Positions 1 through 4,926 of a DNA stretch of 10,190 bases are shown in pieces; within the stretch, counting starts at the first letter, position 1, and every line of letters starts with the position of its first letter. The stretch comes from an uncultured Bacteroidales bacterium (GTDB lineage: Bacteria; Bacteroidota; Bacteroidia; Bacteroidales; F082): contig CALBNP010000003.1 in the NCBI GenBank assembly GCA_937896505.1, forward strand, positions 1 through 10,190, written 5' to 3'. Below the pieces are notes generated by a model, which searched no databases, had not been told where the DNA came from, and was given only the letters and a program-made list of their open reading frames with translations. Made by a program: the position numbers and the translations under genes.

Positions 1-77
1 GCTTCACTCAAGGAGTAACTCTTGCTTTTGTCGAACTTAGCTAAAGCTTCTTTCCGTTGTTTAGTAACTTTTGACAT
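1..77 (-). CDS. rplA: 50S ribosomal protein L1 (uL1), N-terminal fragment
   Basis: Only the first 25 codons are in the window; the gene continues past the left edge. The translation begins MSKVTKQRKEALAKFDKSKS and continues with YSLSEA, which matches the conserved N-terminus of bacterial L1. The ATG at 75-77 lies 40 bp beyond the rplK stop codon, and rplK-rplA is the usual bacterial gene order. L1 binds 23S rRNA at the mobile L1 stalk near the E site, and in several bacteria it represses its own operon by binding the mRNA. I cannot judge that here because the body of the gene is missing. No Shine-Dalgarno motif is visible upstream. Confidence 0.93.
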   Translation of the reverse strand, partial: MSKVTKQRKEALAKFDKSKSYSLSE

Positions 78-117
78 TTAACTAACTTTTTTTTTGTTCT
101 ACAAATGCATGAAAGAC

Positions 118-564
118 TCAGTCTTTCTTTAAAGGTGATTCGCCTGTAATCTTCACTCCCATACTACGGGCAGTACCAGCCACCATTGACATGGCCGATT
201 CAATAGTGAAGCAATTCATATCCTTCATCTTGTTGGTAGCAATTTCACGGACTTGATCCCAAGTCAACGAACCGACTTTCGTACGGTTAGGTTCTTTGGA
301 ACCACCCTTGATTTTTGCTGTTTCAACGATGGAGACCGCCACTGGGGAAGCCTTAACGATGAAATCGAAAGACTTGTCCTTGTAAACAGTAATGATAACT
401 GGTAAAACCTTACCAGCTTGATCCTGTGTACGGGCGTTGAACTGCTTGCAGAATTCCATAATATTCACACCCTTCGAACCCAAAGCAGGGCCAACAGGTG
501 GAGCGGGATTCGCGGCTCCTCCTTTAATTTGCAGTTTAATTAATCCGCTTACTTCTTTTGCCAT
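118..564 (-). CDS. rplK: 50S ribosomal protein L11 (uL11)
   Basis: The 148-residue product is close to the usual length of about 142 for L11. The N-terminal domain (roughly residues 1-70) carries the conserved GAANPAPPVGPALGSKGVNI stretch, which includes the prolines of the thiostrepton-binding face. The C-terminal domain (about 75-148) carries KIKGGS, VGSLTWDQVREIA and GTARSMGV and binds the GTPase-associated centre of 23S rRNA. L11 helps recruit translation factors and, where RelA is present, takes part in the stringent response. The gene lies between nusG (52 bp upstream) and rplA (40 bp downstream) and is probably co-transcribed with both. An AAGGA motif (576-580) sits 11 nt before the ATG, one of only three such motifs among the genes here. 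Confidence 0.98.
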   Translation of the reverse strand: MAKEVSGLIKLQIKGGAANPAPPVGPALGSKGVNIMEFCKQFNARTQDQAGKVLPVIITVYKDKSFDFIVKASPVAVSIVETAKIKGGSKEPNRTKVGSLTWDQVREIATNKMKDMNCFTIESAMSMVAGTARSMGVKITGESPLKKD

Positions 565-616
565 TTTTAAATTCTTCCTTTTTAATTGTTAGGCAACTTT
601 TAATACAATCTACAAC

Positions 617-1171
617 TTAGCATTCCAACTTCACTTGAGTATAGCTCAACTCTAATGGGGTGACCCTACCGAACAACTTAATAGAAACTCTAAGAGTTTG
701 GCGTTCGGCATTAACCTCTTCGATAACACCATTGAAAGTGTTGAATGGTCCATCGGTGACAACAACCGAAAGACCAACCTTAAACGGAATGCTATTCTCA
801 GCACCAAGATTTTGCATCTCATCCATTCTTCCGAGAATACGATTCATCTCTTCAGTACGGACAGGTACAGGTTCTGAGCCTTTACCATCACCCAAGAAAC
901 CAAGGACATTAGGAATATCCTTGATAACATGAGCGACTTCACCGTCCAAAATAGCCTCGACGTAAACATAGCCAGTGAAAAGGATACGCTCCTTAGTCAC
1001 TCTTTTGCCATTCTTTACGTCAATGTACTTTTCGGTAGGAATCAACACATTAAAGATACGATCCTGATAGTTGAGACGCTTGATTTCGGATTCGAGGTAT
1101 TCTTTTACCTTTTTCTCCTTACCACCCATCGCCCTAACAACATACCATTTCTTTTCTGTAGTGTTGCTCAT
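617..1171 (-). CDS. nusG: Transcription termination/antitermination factor NusG
   Basis: The 184-residue product matches the usual NusG length of about 180. The N-terminal NGN domain starts with KKWYVVRAMGGKEKKVKEYL (about residues 8-27) and contains ERILFTGYVYVEA, the conserved core. The C-terminal KOW domain (about residues 131-182) contains VVVTDGPFNTFNGVIEEV and ends with a beta-strand pattern typical of KOW. NusG binds the RNA polymerase clamp, alters pausing and links the polymerase to Rho or to ribosomal protein S10. The gene sits between secE and rplK, the arrangement found in most bacteria. No Shine-Dalgarno motif precedes the ATG at 1169-1171. Confidence 0.98.
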   Translation of the reverse strand: MSNTTEKKWYVVRAMGGKEKKVKEYLESEIKRLNYQDRIFNVLIPTEKYIDVKNGKRVTKERILFTGYVYVEAILDGEVAHVIKDIPNVLGFLGDGKGSEPVPVRTEEMNRILGRMDEMQNLGAENSIPFKVGLSVVVTDGPFNTFNGVIEEVNAERQTLRVSIKLFGRVTPLELSYTQVKLEC

Positions 1172-1227
1172 CTTCGTATGAGATTAAAATGCTAGTTTAT
1201 AGATACACCAAGATTCAATTAACACGA

Positions 1228-1416
1228 TCAGAAGAGCTTGTAGAAAGCCTCCAAAAGGTGTTGAAAAGAAAAGTCCATCAAGAACACCACGAGGGCGATA
1301 ATCAGGGAAGCAATGGACACAACAATTACGCTACTTTGTAACTCTTTCCAAGTAGGCCAAGTAACCTTTTCCTTTAACTCGGTGTAGCACTCTTTAATGT
1401 AGTTTACAAGTTTCAT
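1228..1416 (-). CDS. secE: Preprotein translocase subunit SecE
   Basis: The 62-residue product is a short, single-span SecE like that of most bacteria, unlike the three-span E. coli protein. The amphipathic N-terminal helix leads into the family signature EKVTWPTWKELQSS (about residues 16-30). One membrane segment follows, VIVVSIASLIIALVVFLMDF (about 31-50). SecE clamps the two halves of SecY in the inner-membrane Sec channel and is required for export. Its position immediately before nusG is conserved. No promoter is visible between it and the preceding tRNA-Trp, so it is probably transcribed through from the tRNA/tuf unit. Confidence 0.96.
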   Translation of the reverse strand: MKLVNYIKECYTELKEKVTWPTWKELQSSVIVVSIASLIIALVVFLMDFSFQHLLEAFYKLF

Positions 1417-1444
1417 CTTTTATTGAATCTTATTTATATAAAAG

Positions 1445-1517
1445 CACGGGCGGAAAGGCTCGAACTCTCGACACTCGGTTTTGGAGACCGATGCTCTACC
1501 AACTGAGCTACGCCCGT
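1445..1517 (-). tRNA. tRNA-Trp (anticodon CCA)
   Basis: The minus strand folds into a full 73-nt cloverleaf. It has a 7-bp acceptor stem (ACGGGCG with CGCCCGT), a D arm, an anticodon loop CTCCAAA with anticodon CCA, and a TTCGAGC T-loop. The discriminator base is G, as expected for Trp. CCA is not encoded. The gene lies between tuf and secE, an arrangement known from many bacteria, and is likely cut out of a longer tuf-secE transcript. Confidence 0.97.
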
Positions 1518-1522
1518 ATTAG

Positions 1523-1550
1523 GTAGGGGTAAGTGTTGCCTCACCCCTAC
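1523..1550 (-). other. Hairpin between tuf and tRNA-Trp
   Basis: Eight perfectly complementary bases, GTAGGGGT at 1523-1530 and ACCCCTAC at 1543-1550, flank a 12-nt loop. The hairpin lies 16 bp after the tuf stop codon and 5 bp before the tRNA. No U-tract follows in the direction of transcription, so it is not a standard intrinsic terminator. It may stabilise the tuf 3' end after tRNA processing, or partly reduce read-through into secE-nusG. That role is inference. Confidence 0.6.
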
Positions 1551-1566
1551 TTTATGATTTTATTTA

Positions 1567-2757
1567 TTAATCGTCAATGATTTCGATAACTTGACCGGAA
1601 CCAACGGTACGACCACCTTCACGGATAGCGAAACGCAGACCCTTGTCCATAGCGATTTCAGCAATCAGCTTAACATCGATGGTGACATGGTCACCAGGCA
1701 TAACCATTTCCATGCCTTCTGGAAGGGTGATTTCACCGGTAACGTCAGTGGTTCTGAAGTAGAACTGAGGACGATACTTGTTACGGAATGGGGTGTGACG
1801 ACCGCCTTCTTCCTTGCTCAAGACATAGACTTGACCCTTGAAGTGGCTGTAAGGCTTCACTGAACCTGGCTTTGCGATAACCATACCACGACGGATTTCG
1901 TCCTTGTCGATACCACGGAGCAACAGACCAGCGTTATCACCAGCTTCACCTTCGTCCAAAATCTTACGGAACATTTCGACACCGGTAACAACTGATTTCA
2001 GCTTTTCAGCACCCATACCGAGGATATCAACAGGATCACCAACGTGGATGACACCAGTTTCGATACGGCCAGTAGCAACGGTACCACGACCAGTGATTGA
2101 GAACACGTCTTCGATAGGCATCAAGAAAGGTTTATCAACAGCGCGTTGTGGTTCTGGGATCCAGGTATCGCAAGCGTCCATCAATTCGTCAATCTTGCCA
2201 GTCCAAGCTGGATCATCATTCAGAGCACCCAGAGCTGAACCACGGATGATAGGAGTATTGTCAGCATCGAATTCGTACTTAGCGAGAAGGTCACGGATTT
2301 CCATTTCGACCAATTCGAGCAATTCTTCATCATCAACAAGGTCGCACTTGTTCAAGAAAACAACCAAGCGAGGCACACCCACTTGACGAGCGAGAAGGAT
2401 GTGTTCACGAGTTTGTGGCATAGGACCATCGGTAGCAGCAACAACGATGATAGCACCGTCCATTTGAGCAGCACCAGTAACCATATTCTTCACATAGTCA
2501 GCGTGGCCAGGGCAGTCAACGTGAGCATAGTGACGGTTAGCGGTTTGATATTCAACGTGAGCAGTGTTGATGGTAATACCTCTTTCCTTTTCTTCTGGAG
2601 CAGAGTCGATGGAGTCAAATGATTTGACTTCTGAAAGACCCATCTTTGCAAGGTGCAGGGTGATAGCAGCGGTCAAAGTGGTCTTGCCGTGGTCAACGTG
2701 GCCAATAGTACCGATGTTGACATGCGGTTTAGTTCTTTCGAATTTTTCTTTTGCCAT
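1567..2757 (-). CDS. tuf: Elongation factor Tu
   Basis: The 396-residue protein is full length for bacterial EF-Tu and delivers aminoacyl-tRNA to the ribosomal A site as a GTP complex. All GTPase motifs are present: the P-loop GHVDHGKT (19-26), switch I around RGITINTAHVEY (59-70), DCPGH (81-85) with the catalytic histidine H85, and NKCD (136-139). Domains 2 and 3 follow, with GRGTVATGRIETG and the conserved C-terminal GGRTVGSGQV. The start codon at 2755-2757 opens with MAKEKFERTKPHVNIGTIGH, the normal EF-Tu N-terminus. It lies 54 bp after four tRNA genes and is most simply transcribed with them. There is no Shine-Dalgarno motif. Confidence 0.99.
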   Translation of the reverse strand: MAKEKFERTKPHVNIGTIGHVDHGKTTLTAAITLHLAKMGLSEVKSFDSIDSAPEEKERGITINTAHVEYQTANRHYAHVDCPGHADYVKNMVTGAAQMDGAIIVVAATDGPMPQTREHILLARQVGVPRLVVFLNKCDLVDDEELLELVEMEIRDLLAKYEFDADNTPIIRGSALGALNDDPAWTGKIDELMDACDTWIPEPQRAVDKPFLMPIEDVFSITGRGTVATGRIETGVIHVGDPVDILGMGAEKLKSVVTGVEMFRKILDEGEAGDNAGLLLRGIDKDEIRRGMVIAKPGSVKPYSHFKGQVYVLSKEEGGRHTPFRNKYRPQFYFRTTDVTGEITLPEGMEMVMPGDHVTIDVKLIAEIAMDKGLRFAIREGGRTVGSGQVIEIIDD

Positions 2758-2811
2758 TTTATTTTCTTTATTTAAGGTGTTAAACTCTTTATTTTCTTAC
2801 ACAAAAAATCG

Positions 2812-2883
2812 AGCCGATGGGGAGAATTGAACTCCCGACCCCTTCCTTACCAAGGAAGTGCTCTACCGCTGAGCTACATCGGC
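2812..2883 (-). tRNA. tRNA-Thr (anticodon GGT)
   Basis: This is a 72-nt cloverleaf with acceptor stem GCCGATG/CATCGGC, anticodon stem CTTCC/GGAAG, anticodon loop TTGGTAA (anticodon GGT) and T-loop TTCAATT. The discriminator is T and CCA is not encoded. It is the last of four tRNAs before tuf, 12 nt after tRNA-Gly. Confidence 0.97.
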
Positions 2884-2895
2884 TTGTTTCGTCTG

Positions 2896-2968
2896 AGCGG
2901 AAGACGGGGCTCGAACCCGCCACCTAAAGCTTGGAAGGCTTTCGCTCTGCCAAATGAGCTACTTCCGC
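2896..2968 (-). tRNA. tRNA-Gly (anticodon TCC)
   Basis: This is a 73-nt cloverleaf with acceptor stem GCGGAAG/CTTCCGC, anticodon stem AAAGC/GCTTT, anticodon loop CTTCCAA (anticodon TCC) and T-loop TTCGAGC. The discriminator is T and CCA is not encoded. It is third in the four-tRNA array, with a 16-nt spacer from tRNA-Tyr. Confidence 0.97.
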
Positions 2969-2984
2969 TTGTCCGCTTGATTTG

Positions 2985-3066
2985 TGGGGGAAGGTGGACT
3001 CGAACCACCGAACTCATCCGAGGACAGATTTACAGTCTGTTGCAATTGCCACTATGCGACTCCCCC
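2985..3066 (-). tRNA. tRNA-Tyr (anticodon GTA)
   Basis: This is an 82-nt class II tRNA with an extended variable arm between the anticodon stem and the T arm, as expected for bacterial tRNA-Tyr. The acceptor stem is GGGGGAG/TTCCCCC, with one G-T pair. The anticodon stem is ACAGA/TCTGT with loop CTGTAAA (anticodon GTA), and the T-loop is TTCGAGT. The discriminator is A and CCA is not encoded. Confidence 0.97.
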
Positions 3067-3082
3067 TTGTTTCAAATAACAG

Positions 3083-3155
3083 AGCCGGTAGACGGACTCG
3101 AACCGCCGACAGGCTGATTACAAATCAGCTACTCTACCAACTGAGTTATACCGGC
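3083..3155 (-). tRNA. tRNA-Thr (anticodon TGT)
   Basis: This is a 73-nt cloverleaf with acceptor stem GCCGGTA/TACCGGC, anticodon stem GCTGA/TCAGC, loop TTTGTAA (anticodon TGT) and T-loop TTCGAGT. The discriminator is T and CCA is not encoded. It is the first gene of the tRNA-tuf unit, about 55 nt downstream of the predicted transcription start. Confidence 0.97.
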
Positions 3156-3160
3156 ATCAT

Positions 3161-3188
3161 TTTAAAGAACCTTGGCCCCTTTAAAGAA
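3161..3188. repeat. Short direct repeat in the tRNA-operon leader
   Basis: TTTAAAGAA occurs at 3161-3169 and again at 3180-3188, a 19-bp period. Both copies lie between the predicted transcription start and the first tRNA, so they would be in the 5' leader removed by RNase P. The function is unknown and chance is possible for a 9-mer this AT-rich. Confidence 0.45.
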
Positions 3189-3217
3189 GCACACCCCTCA
3201 TCTCTGAAAGGGTGTGC
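3189..3217. repeat. Inverted repeat overlapping the tRNA-operon transcription start
   Basis: GCACACCC (3189-3196) and GGGTGTGC (3210-3217) form a perfect 8-bp inverted repeat around a 13-bp centre. The promoter-proximal arm shares a base with the -7 box, and the expected transcription start falls at or just inside that arm. The full hairpin would therefore probably not be present in the RNA. It looks more like a DNA dyad, for example an operator, than an RNA structure. Confidence 0.5.
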
Positions 3218-3247
3218 AAAAATACATAATTTTGTCGATATGGCAAT
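3217..3247 (-). promoter_or_regulatory. Promoter of the tRNA-Thr/Tyr/Gly/Thr-tuf unit
   Basis: On the minus strand TATTTTTG (3217-3224) fits the Bacteroides -7 consensus TAnnTTTG exactly. ATTG (3244-3247), a near match to the -33 TTTG element, lies 19 bp upstream. A T8-G-A8 palindrome (3259-3275) sits further upstream, where an UP element would lie. Given the tight spacing downstream, this promoter probably drives the four tRNAs and tuf and possibly through to rplA. Confidence 0.8.
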
Positions 3248-3314
3248 GCTTTTTCTGCTTTTTTTTCAAAAAAAATCGCATTTCAAATTTAACAAACTAT
3301 TTTTCAGCATTTTA

Positions 3315-3611
3315 TCACTTTGTGATTTTGCCTTTATACTTCTCCAATTGCTTCTTCAAGGCATCAACAGCGGTATCGATTGCCTCTTCAAAGGTCTTGC
3401 TTTGCTTGCTTGCGAACAGGTCGTCGCCCTTCAGTGACAGACGAATGTCGGCAATCTTATTTTCGGGGGTGTCGGTATTATCGAGTTTGAGCGACACTTC
3501 TGCATTGATGATTTCATTGAACTTTGCGCAAACTTTCTCGATTTTTTGCGTAATGAACTCTTCAAGTTTTGAATCAGCCTTGAAGTGGACTGGGTTAATC
3601 GTTACTTTCAT
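3315..3611 (-). CDS. hpf: Ribosome hibernation promoting factor, short HPF/RaiA family
   Basis: The 98-residue product matches the length of short HPF (about 95 residues) rather than long HPF, which carries an extra C-terminal dimerisation domain. The pattern is that of the S30AE/sigma-54 modulation fold: MKVTINPVHFKADSKLEEFI at the N-terminus, IEKVCAKFNEIINAEVSLKL, DIRLSLKGDDLFASKQSKTF and a final helix EEAIDTAVDALKKQLEKYK. Proteins of this family bind the 30S decoding region and silence ribosomes in stationary phase or stress. It follows xerC by 21 bp and has no promoter of its own that I can see, so the two are probably co-transcribed. AAGGA (3618-3622) lies 6 nt before the ATG. No clear terminator follows. 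Confidence 0.93.
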   Translation of the reverse strand: MKVTINPVHFKADSKLEEFITQKIEKVCAKFNEIINAEVSLKLDNTDTPENKIADIRLSLKGDDLFASKQSKTFEEAIDTAVDALKKQLEKYKGKITK

Positions 3612-3632
3612 AATTGTTCCTTTCTTTTTAGT

Positions 3633-4508
3633 TCACCCTTTCGGGTGGGCTTGTTTATGAATTTGTTTGAGTTGTTCTATCGTAACATGGGCATACACCT
3701 GAGTAGTTGCCAAGTCCTCGTGTCCGAGCAGCTTTTGTATGGCTACGAGACTAGCGCCTTCGTCAAGCAAATGGGTTGCAAAGGTGTGCCGCAAGACGTG
3801 CGGGCTTTTCTGCTTCAGCGTGGTTGCGCCTTCAAGCATCTGGTGCACCTTATTATATACGAAGTTTGCGGTCATGGCTTCTCCTTTGTCGTTGAGCAAG
3901 AGTCGGTCGGCTTTTTCCGGAAACTGCGAATCGCGCAAGATTTGGTAATGGCCGATCATCTCCGCAAGACTCTTTTGTAACGGAACGATCCGCTCTTTAT
4001 TGCGTTTCCCGTGGATTTTAACCTTCAATTCAAACTTGTCGATGTCGGCATCACGCAAGCCACGAAGCTCAGCCTGGCGCATACCCGTCTGATACAGCAG
4101 TTCGAAAATCAATTCGTCGCGCTTGGCCTGAAAACTGTCGTCGTCAGAAAAGTGCACCTTATTTATATCGTTCTCGGTTACGAACTTGACGGTTTGCTTA
4201 GGCTGTTTCAGCGCCTTGACCGTCATCATCGGGGTCGTCTTTATGGCATCTTCTCGCAAGCAATACTTGTAGAACGAACGCAAAGCCGACACTTTACGGT
4301 TAATGCTGCGGTTGGCAATTCCATCTTTCTTAAGCTCGACGACGAATGACTTGATCATCGGTGTTGTCGCCAGGGCGAGGTCGTCAAGATCGTACTGCGA
4401 CATAAGGTAAGAGCGAAACTGCTCCAAGTCGCGACGGTAGGCTTGCAGCGTGAGAACCGAGTAGCGTTTTTCGGTTTCGAGATACGATATGAACTGGTCG
4501 ATGGACAT
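3633..4508 (-). CDS. xerC: XerC/XerD-type tyrosine recombinase
   Basis: The 291-residue product has the normal Xer length. The N-terminal SAM-like core-binding domain spans about residues 1-85 (FISYLETEKRYSVLTLQAYRRDL). The C-terminal catalytic domain has all expected residues: R144 in TGMRQAELRGL, K168 in IHGKRNKERIVPL, H237 and R240 in HVLRHTFATHLL, H263 in LLGHEDLATTQVYAHV, and the nucleophile Y272. Xer recombinases resolve chromosome dimers at dif with a partner. Sequence alone does not settle whether this is the XerC or XerD paralogue. Its setting between rpsU and hpf suggests a vertically inherited copy rather than a phage or transposon integrase. The ATG at 4506-4508 directly follows the U-tract of the rpsU terminator, which leaves no room for its own leader. 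Confidence 0.88.
   Translation of the reverse strand: MSIDQFISYLETEKRYSVLTLQAYRRDLEQFRSYLMSQYDLDDLALATTPMIKSFVVELKKDGIANRSINRKVSALRSFYKYCLREDAIKTTPMMTVKALKQPKQTVKFVTENDINKVHFSDDDSFQAKRDELIFELLYQTGMRQAELRGLRDADIDKFELKVKIHGKRNKERIVPLQKSLAEMIGHYQILRDSQFPEKADRLLLNDKGEAMTANFVYNKVHQMLEGATTLKQKSPHVLRHTFATHLLDEGASLVAIQKLLGHEDLATTQVYAHVTIEQLKQIHKQAHPKG
3634..3647 (-). other. GNRA-capped hairpin at the xerC stop codon
   Basis: In the mRNA sense CACCC-GAAA-GGGTG forms a 5-bp stem with a GAAA tetraloop. It encodes the last codons of xerC and includes the first bases of its TGA stop. It lies 22 bp before the hpf ATG. No U-tract follows, so it is not a terminator. It could affect 3' exonuclease passage or translational coupling to hpf, which is inference. 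Confidence 0.5.
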
Positions 4509-4562
4509 AAAAAAAACTTCGGTGTAAAATTAGTAATAAAAACTAATATACACCGAAGTTTT
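4509..4562 (-). terminator. Intrinsic terminator of rpsU, abutting the xerC start codon
   Basis: Arms AAAACTTCGGTGTA (4513-4526) and TACACCGAAGTTTT (4549-4562) are perfectly complementary over 14 bp. Inside, ATTAGT (4529-4534) pairs with ACTAAT (4542-4547), giving a long stem with a small bulge and a 7-nt loop. On the minus strand a run of eight T (4509-4516) follows the stem, as in a Rho-independent terminator. It lies about 30 bp after the rpsU stop. The run of T ends at 4509 and the xerC ATG begins at 4508. Confidence 0.92.
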
Positions 4563-4594
4563 CTCTAAAAAAATTATTTCCCTAGTCTGGCAAA

Positions 4595-4792
4595 TTATTG
4601 ATTAGCTTCAGCCTCACGGAGTTTCTGGACATAGATAGCCTTCATCATGTTAGCACGGTGAATGACTGATGGCTTGTCGAATTGTTGACGCTTACGCAGT
4701 TCTTTCACGACGCCGGTCTTTTCATACTTTCTCTTGTAGCGCTTCAAAGCTCTATCGATGCTTTCGCCTTCTTTTACAGGAACAATAATCAT
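4595..4792 (-). CDS. rpsU: 30S ribosomal protein S21 (bS21)
   Basis: The 65-residue product has normal bS21 length. It begins MIIVPVKEGESIDRALKRYK and is strongly basic, with the conserved KRYKRKYEKTGVVKELRKRQQFDKPS core. bS21 sits near the 3' end of 16S rRNA on the 30S platform. In Bacteroidota ribosomes it helps to hold the anti-Shine-Dalgarno tail, which is why these bacteria make little use of Shine-Dalgarno sequences. Here the leader contains AAGGAAGTG (4800-4808), which matches the extended Shine-Dalgarno AAGGAGGTG at 8 of 9 positions, 7 nt before the ATG. That would fit self-regulation by bS21. The gene has its own promoter and a strong terminator, so it forms a mainly monocistronic unit. 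Confidence 0.97.
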   Translation of the reverse strand: MIIVPVKEGESIDRALKRYKRKYEKTGVVKELRKRQQFDKPSVIHRANMMKAIYVQKLREAEANQ

Positions 4793-4799
4793 TTTAAAA

Positions 4800-4808
4800 C
4801 ACTTCCTT
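4800..4808 (-). promoter_or_regulatory. Unusually strong Shine-Dalgarno match of rpsU
   Basis: On the minus strand AAGGAAGTG matches AAGGAGGTG, the complement of the conserved 16S rRNA tail, at 8 of 9 positions. It ends 7 nt before the ATG. Of the ten gene starts in this window, seven have nothing similar. rplK and hpf have only the AAGGA part. Confidence 0.65.
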
Positions 4809-4848
4809 CTTTTAAATGGTTAATACTAATTTGTTAGTTTTGAGGGCG

Positions 4849-4881
4849 CAAAAGTACAACTTTTTTTCTAATGCACGCAAA
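4849..4881 (-). promoter_or_regulatory. Promoter of rpsU
   Basis: On the minus strand TACTTTTG (4849-4856) fits TAnnTTTG exactly. A TTTG (4878-4881) lies 21 bp upstream as the -33 element. The start of transcription should fall near 4842, giving a leader of about 50 nt. Within it ACTAA (4825-4829) and TTAGT (4834-4838) could form a small hairpin. The string TGTACTTTTGCGCCC is nearly the same as that in the tRNA-Val promoter. Confidence 0.8.
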
Positions 4882-4926
4882 AAAGTTTAATTTTCTTGCA
4901 GCAGAATCATGTATGGCAACCGCAAC

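Noticed and set aside
1904..2386. 160-codon plus-strand frame.
   Set aside because: Antisense to tuf, with a serine/arginine-rich low-complexity product. It is a shadow of the conserved EF-Tu codons.
3259..3314. Possible intrinsic terminator of hpf using the T8-G-A8 tract.
   Set aside because: A pure A-U stem with a one-base loop cannot fold well, and no G-C stem precedes the T-run. The tract fits better as an upstream promoter element.
2982..3437. Plus-strand frames with peptides such as WTRTTELIRGQIYSLLQLPL across the tRNA array.
   Set aside because: These are spurious translations of tRNA complements, frequently mis-annotated in databases as small proteins.
3633..4508. Xer-type recombinase as the integrase of a mobile element inserted next to the tRNA genes.
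   Set aside because: No attachment-site duplication of a tRNA 3' end, no phage or transfer genes, and a setting among core ribosomal genes. It looks like a housekeeping Xer protein.
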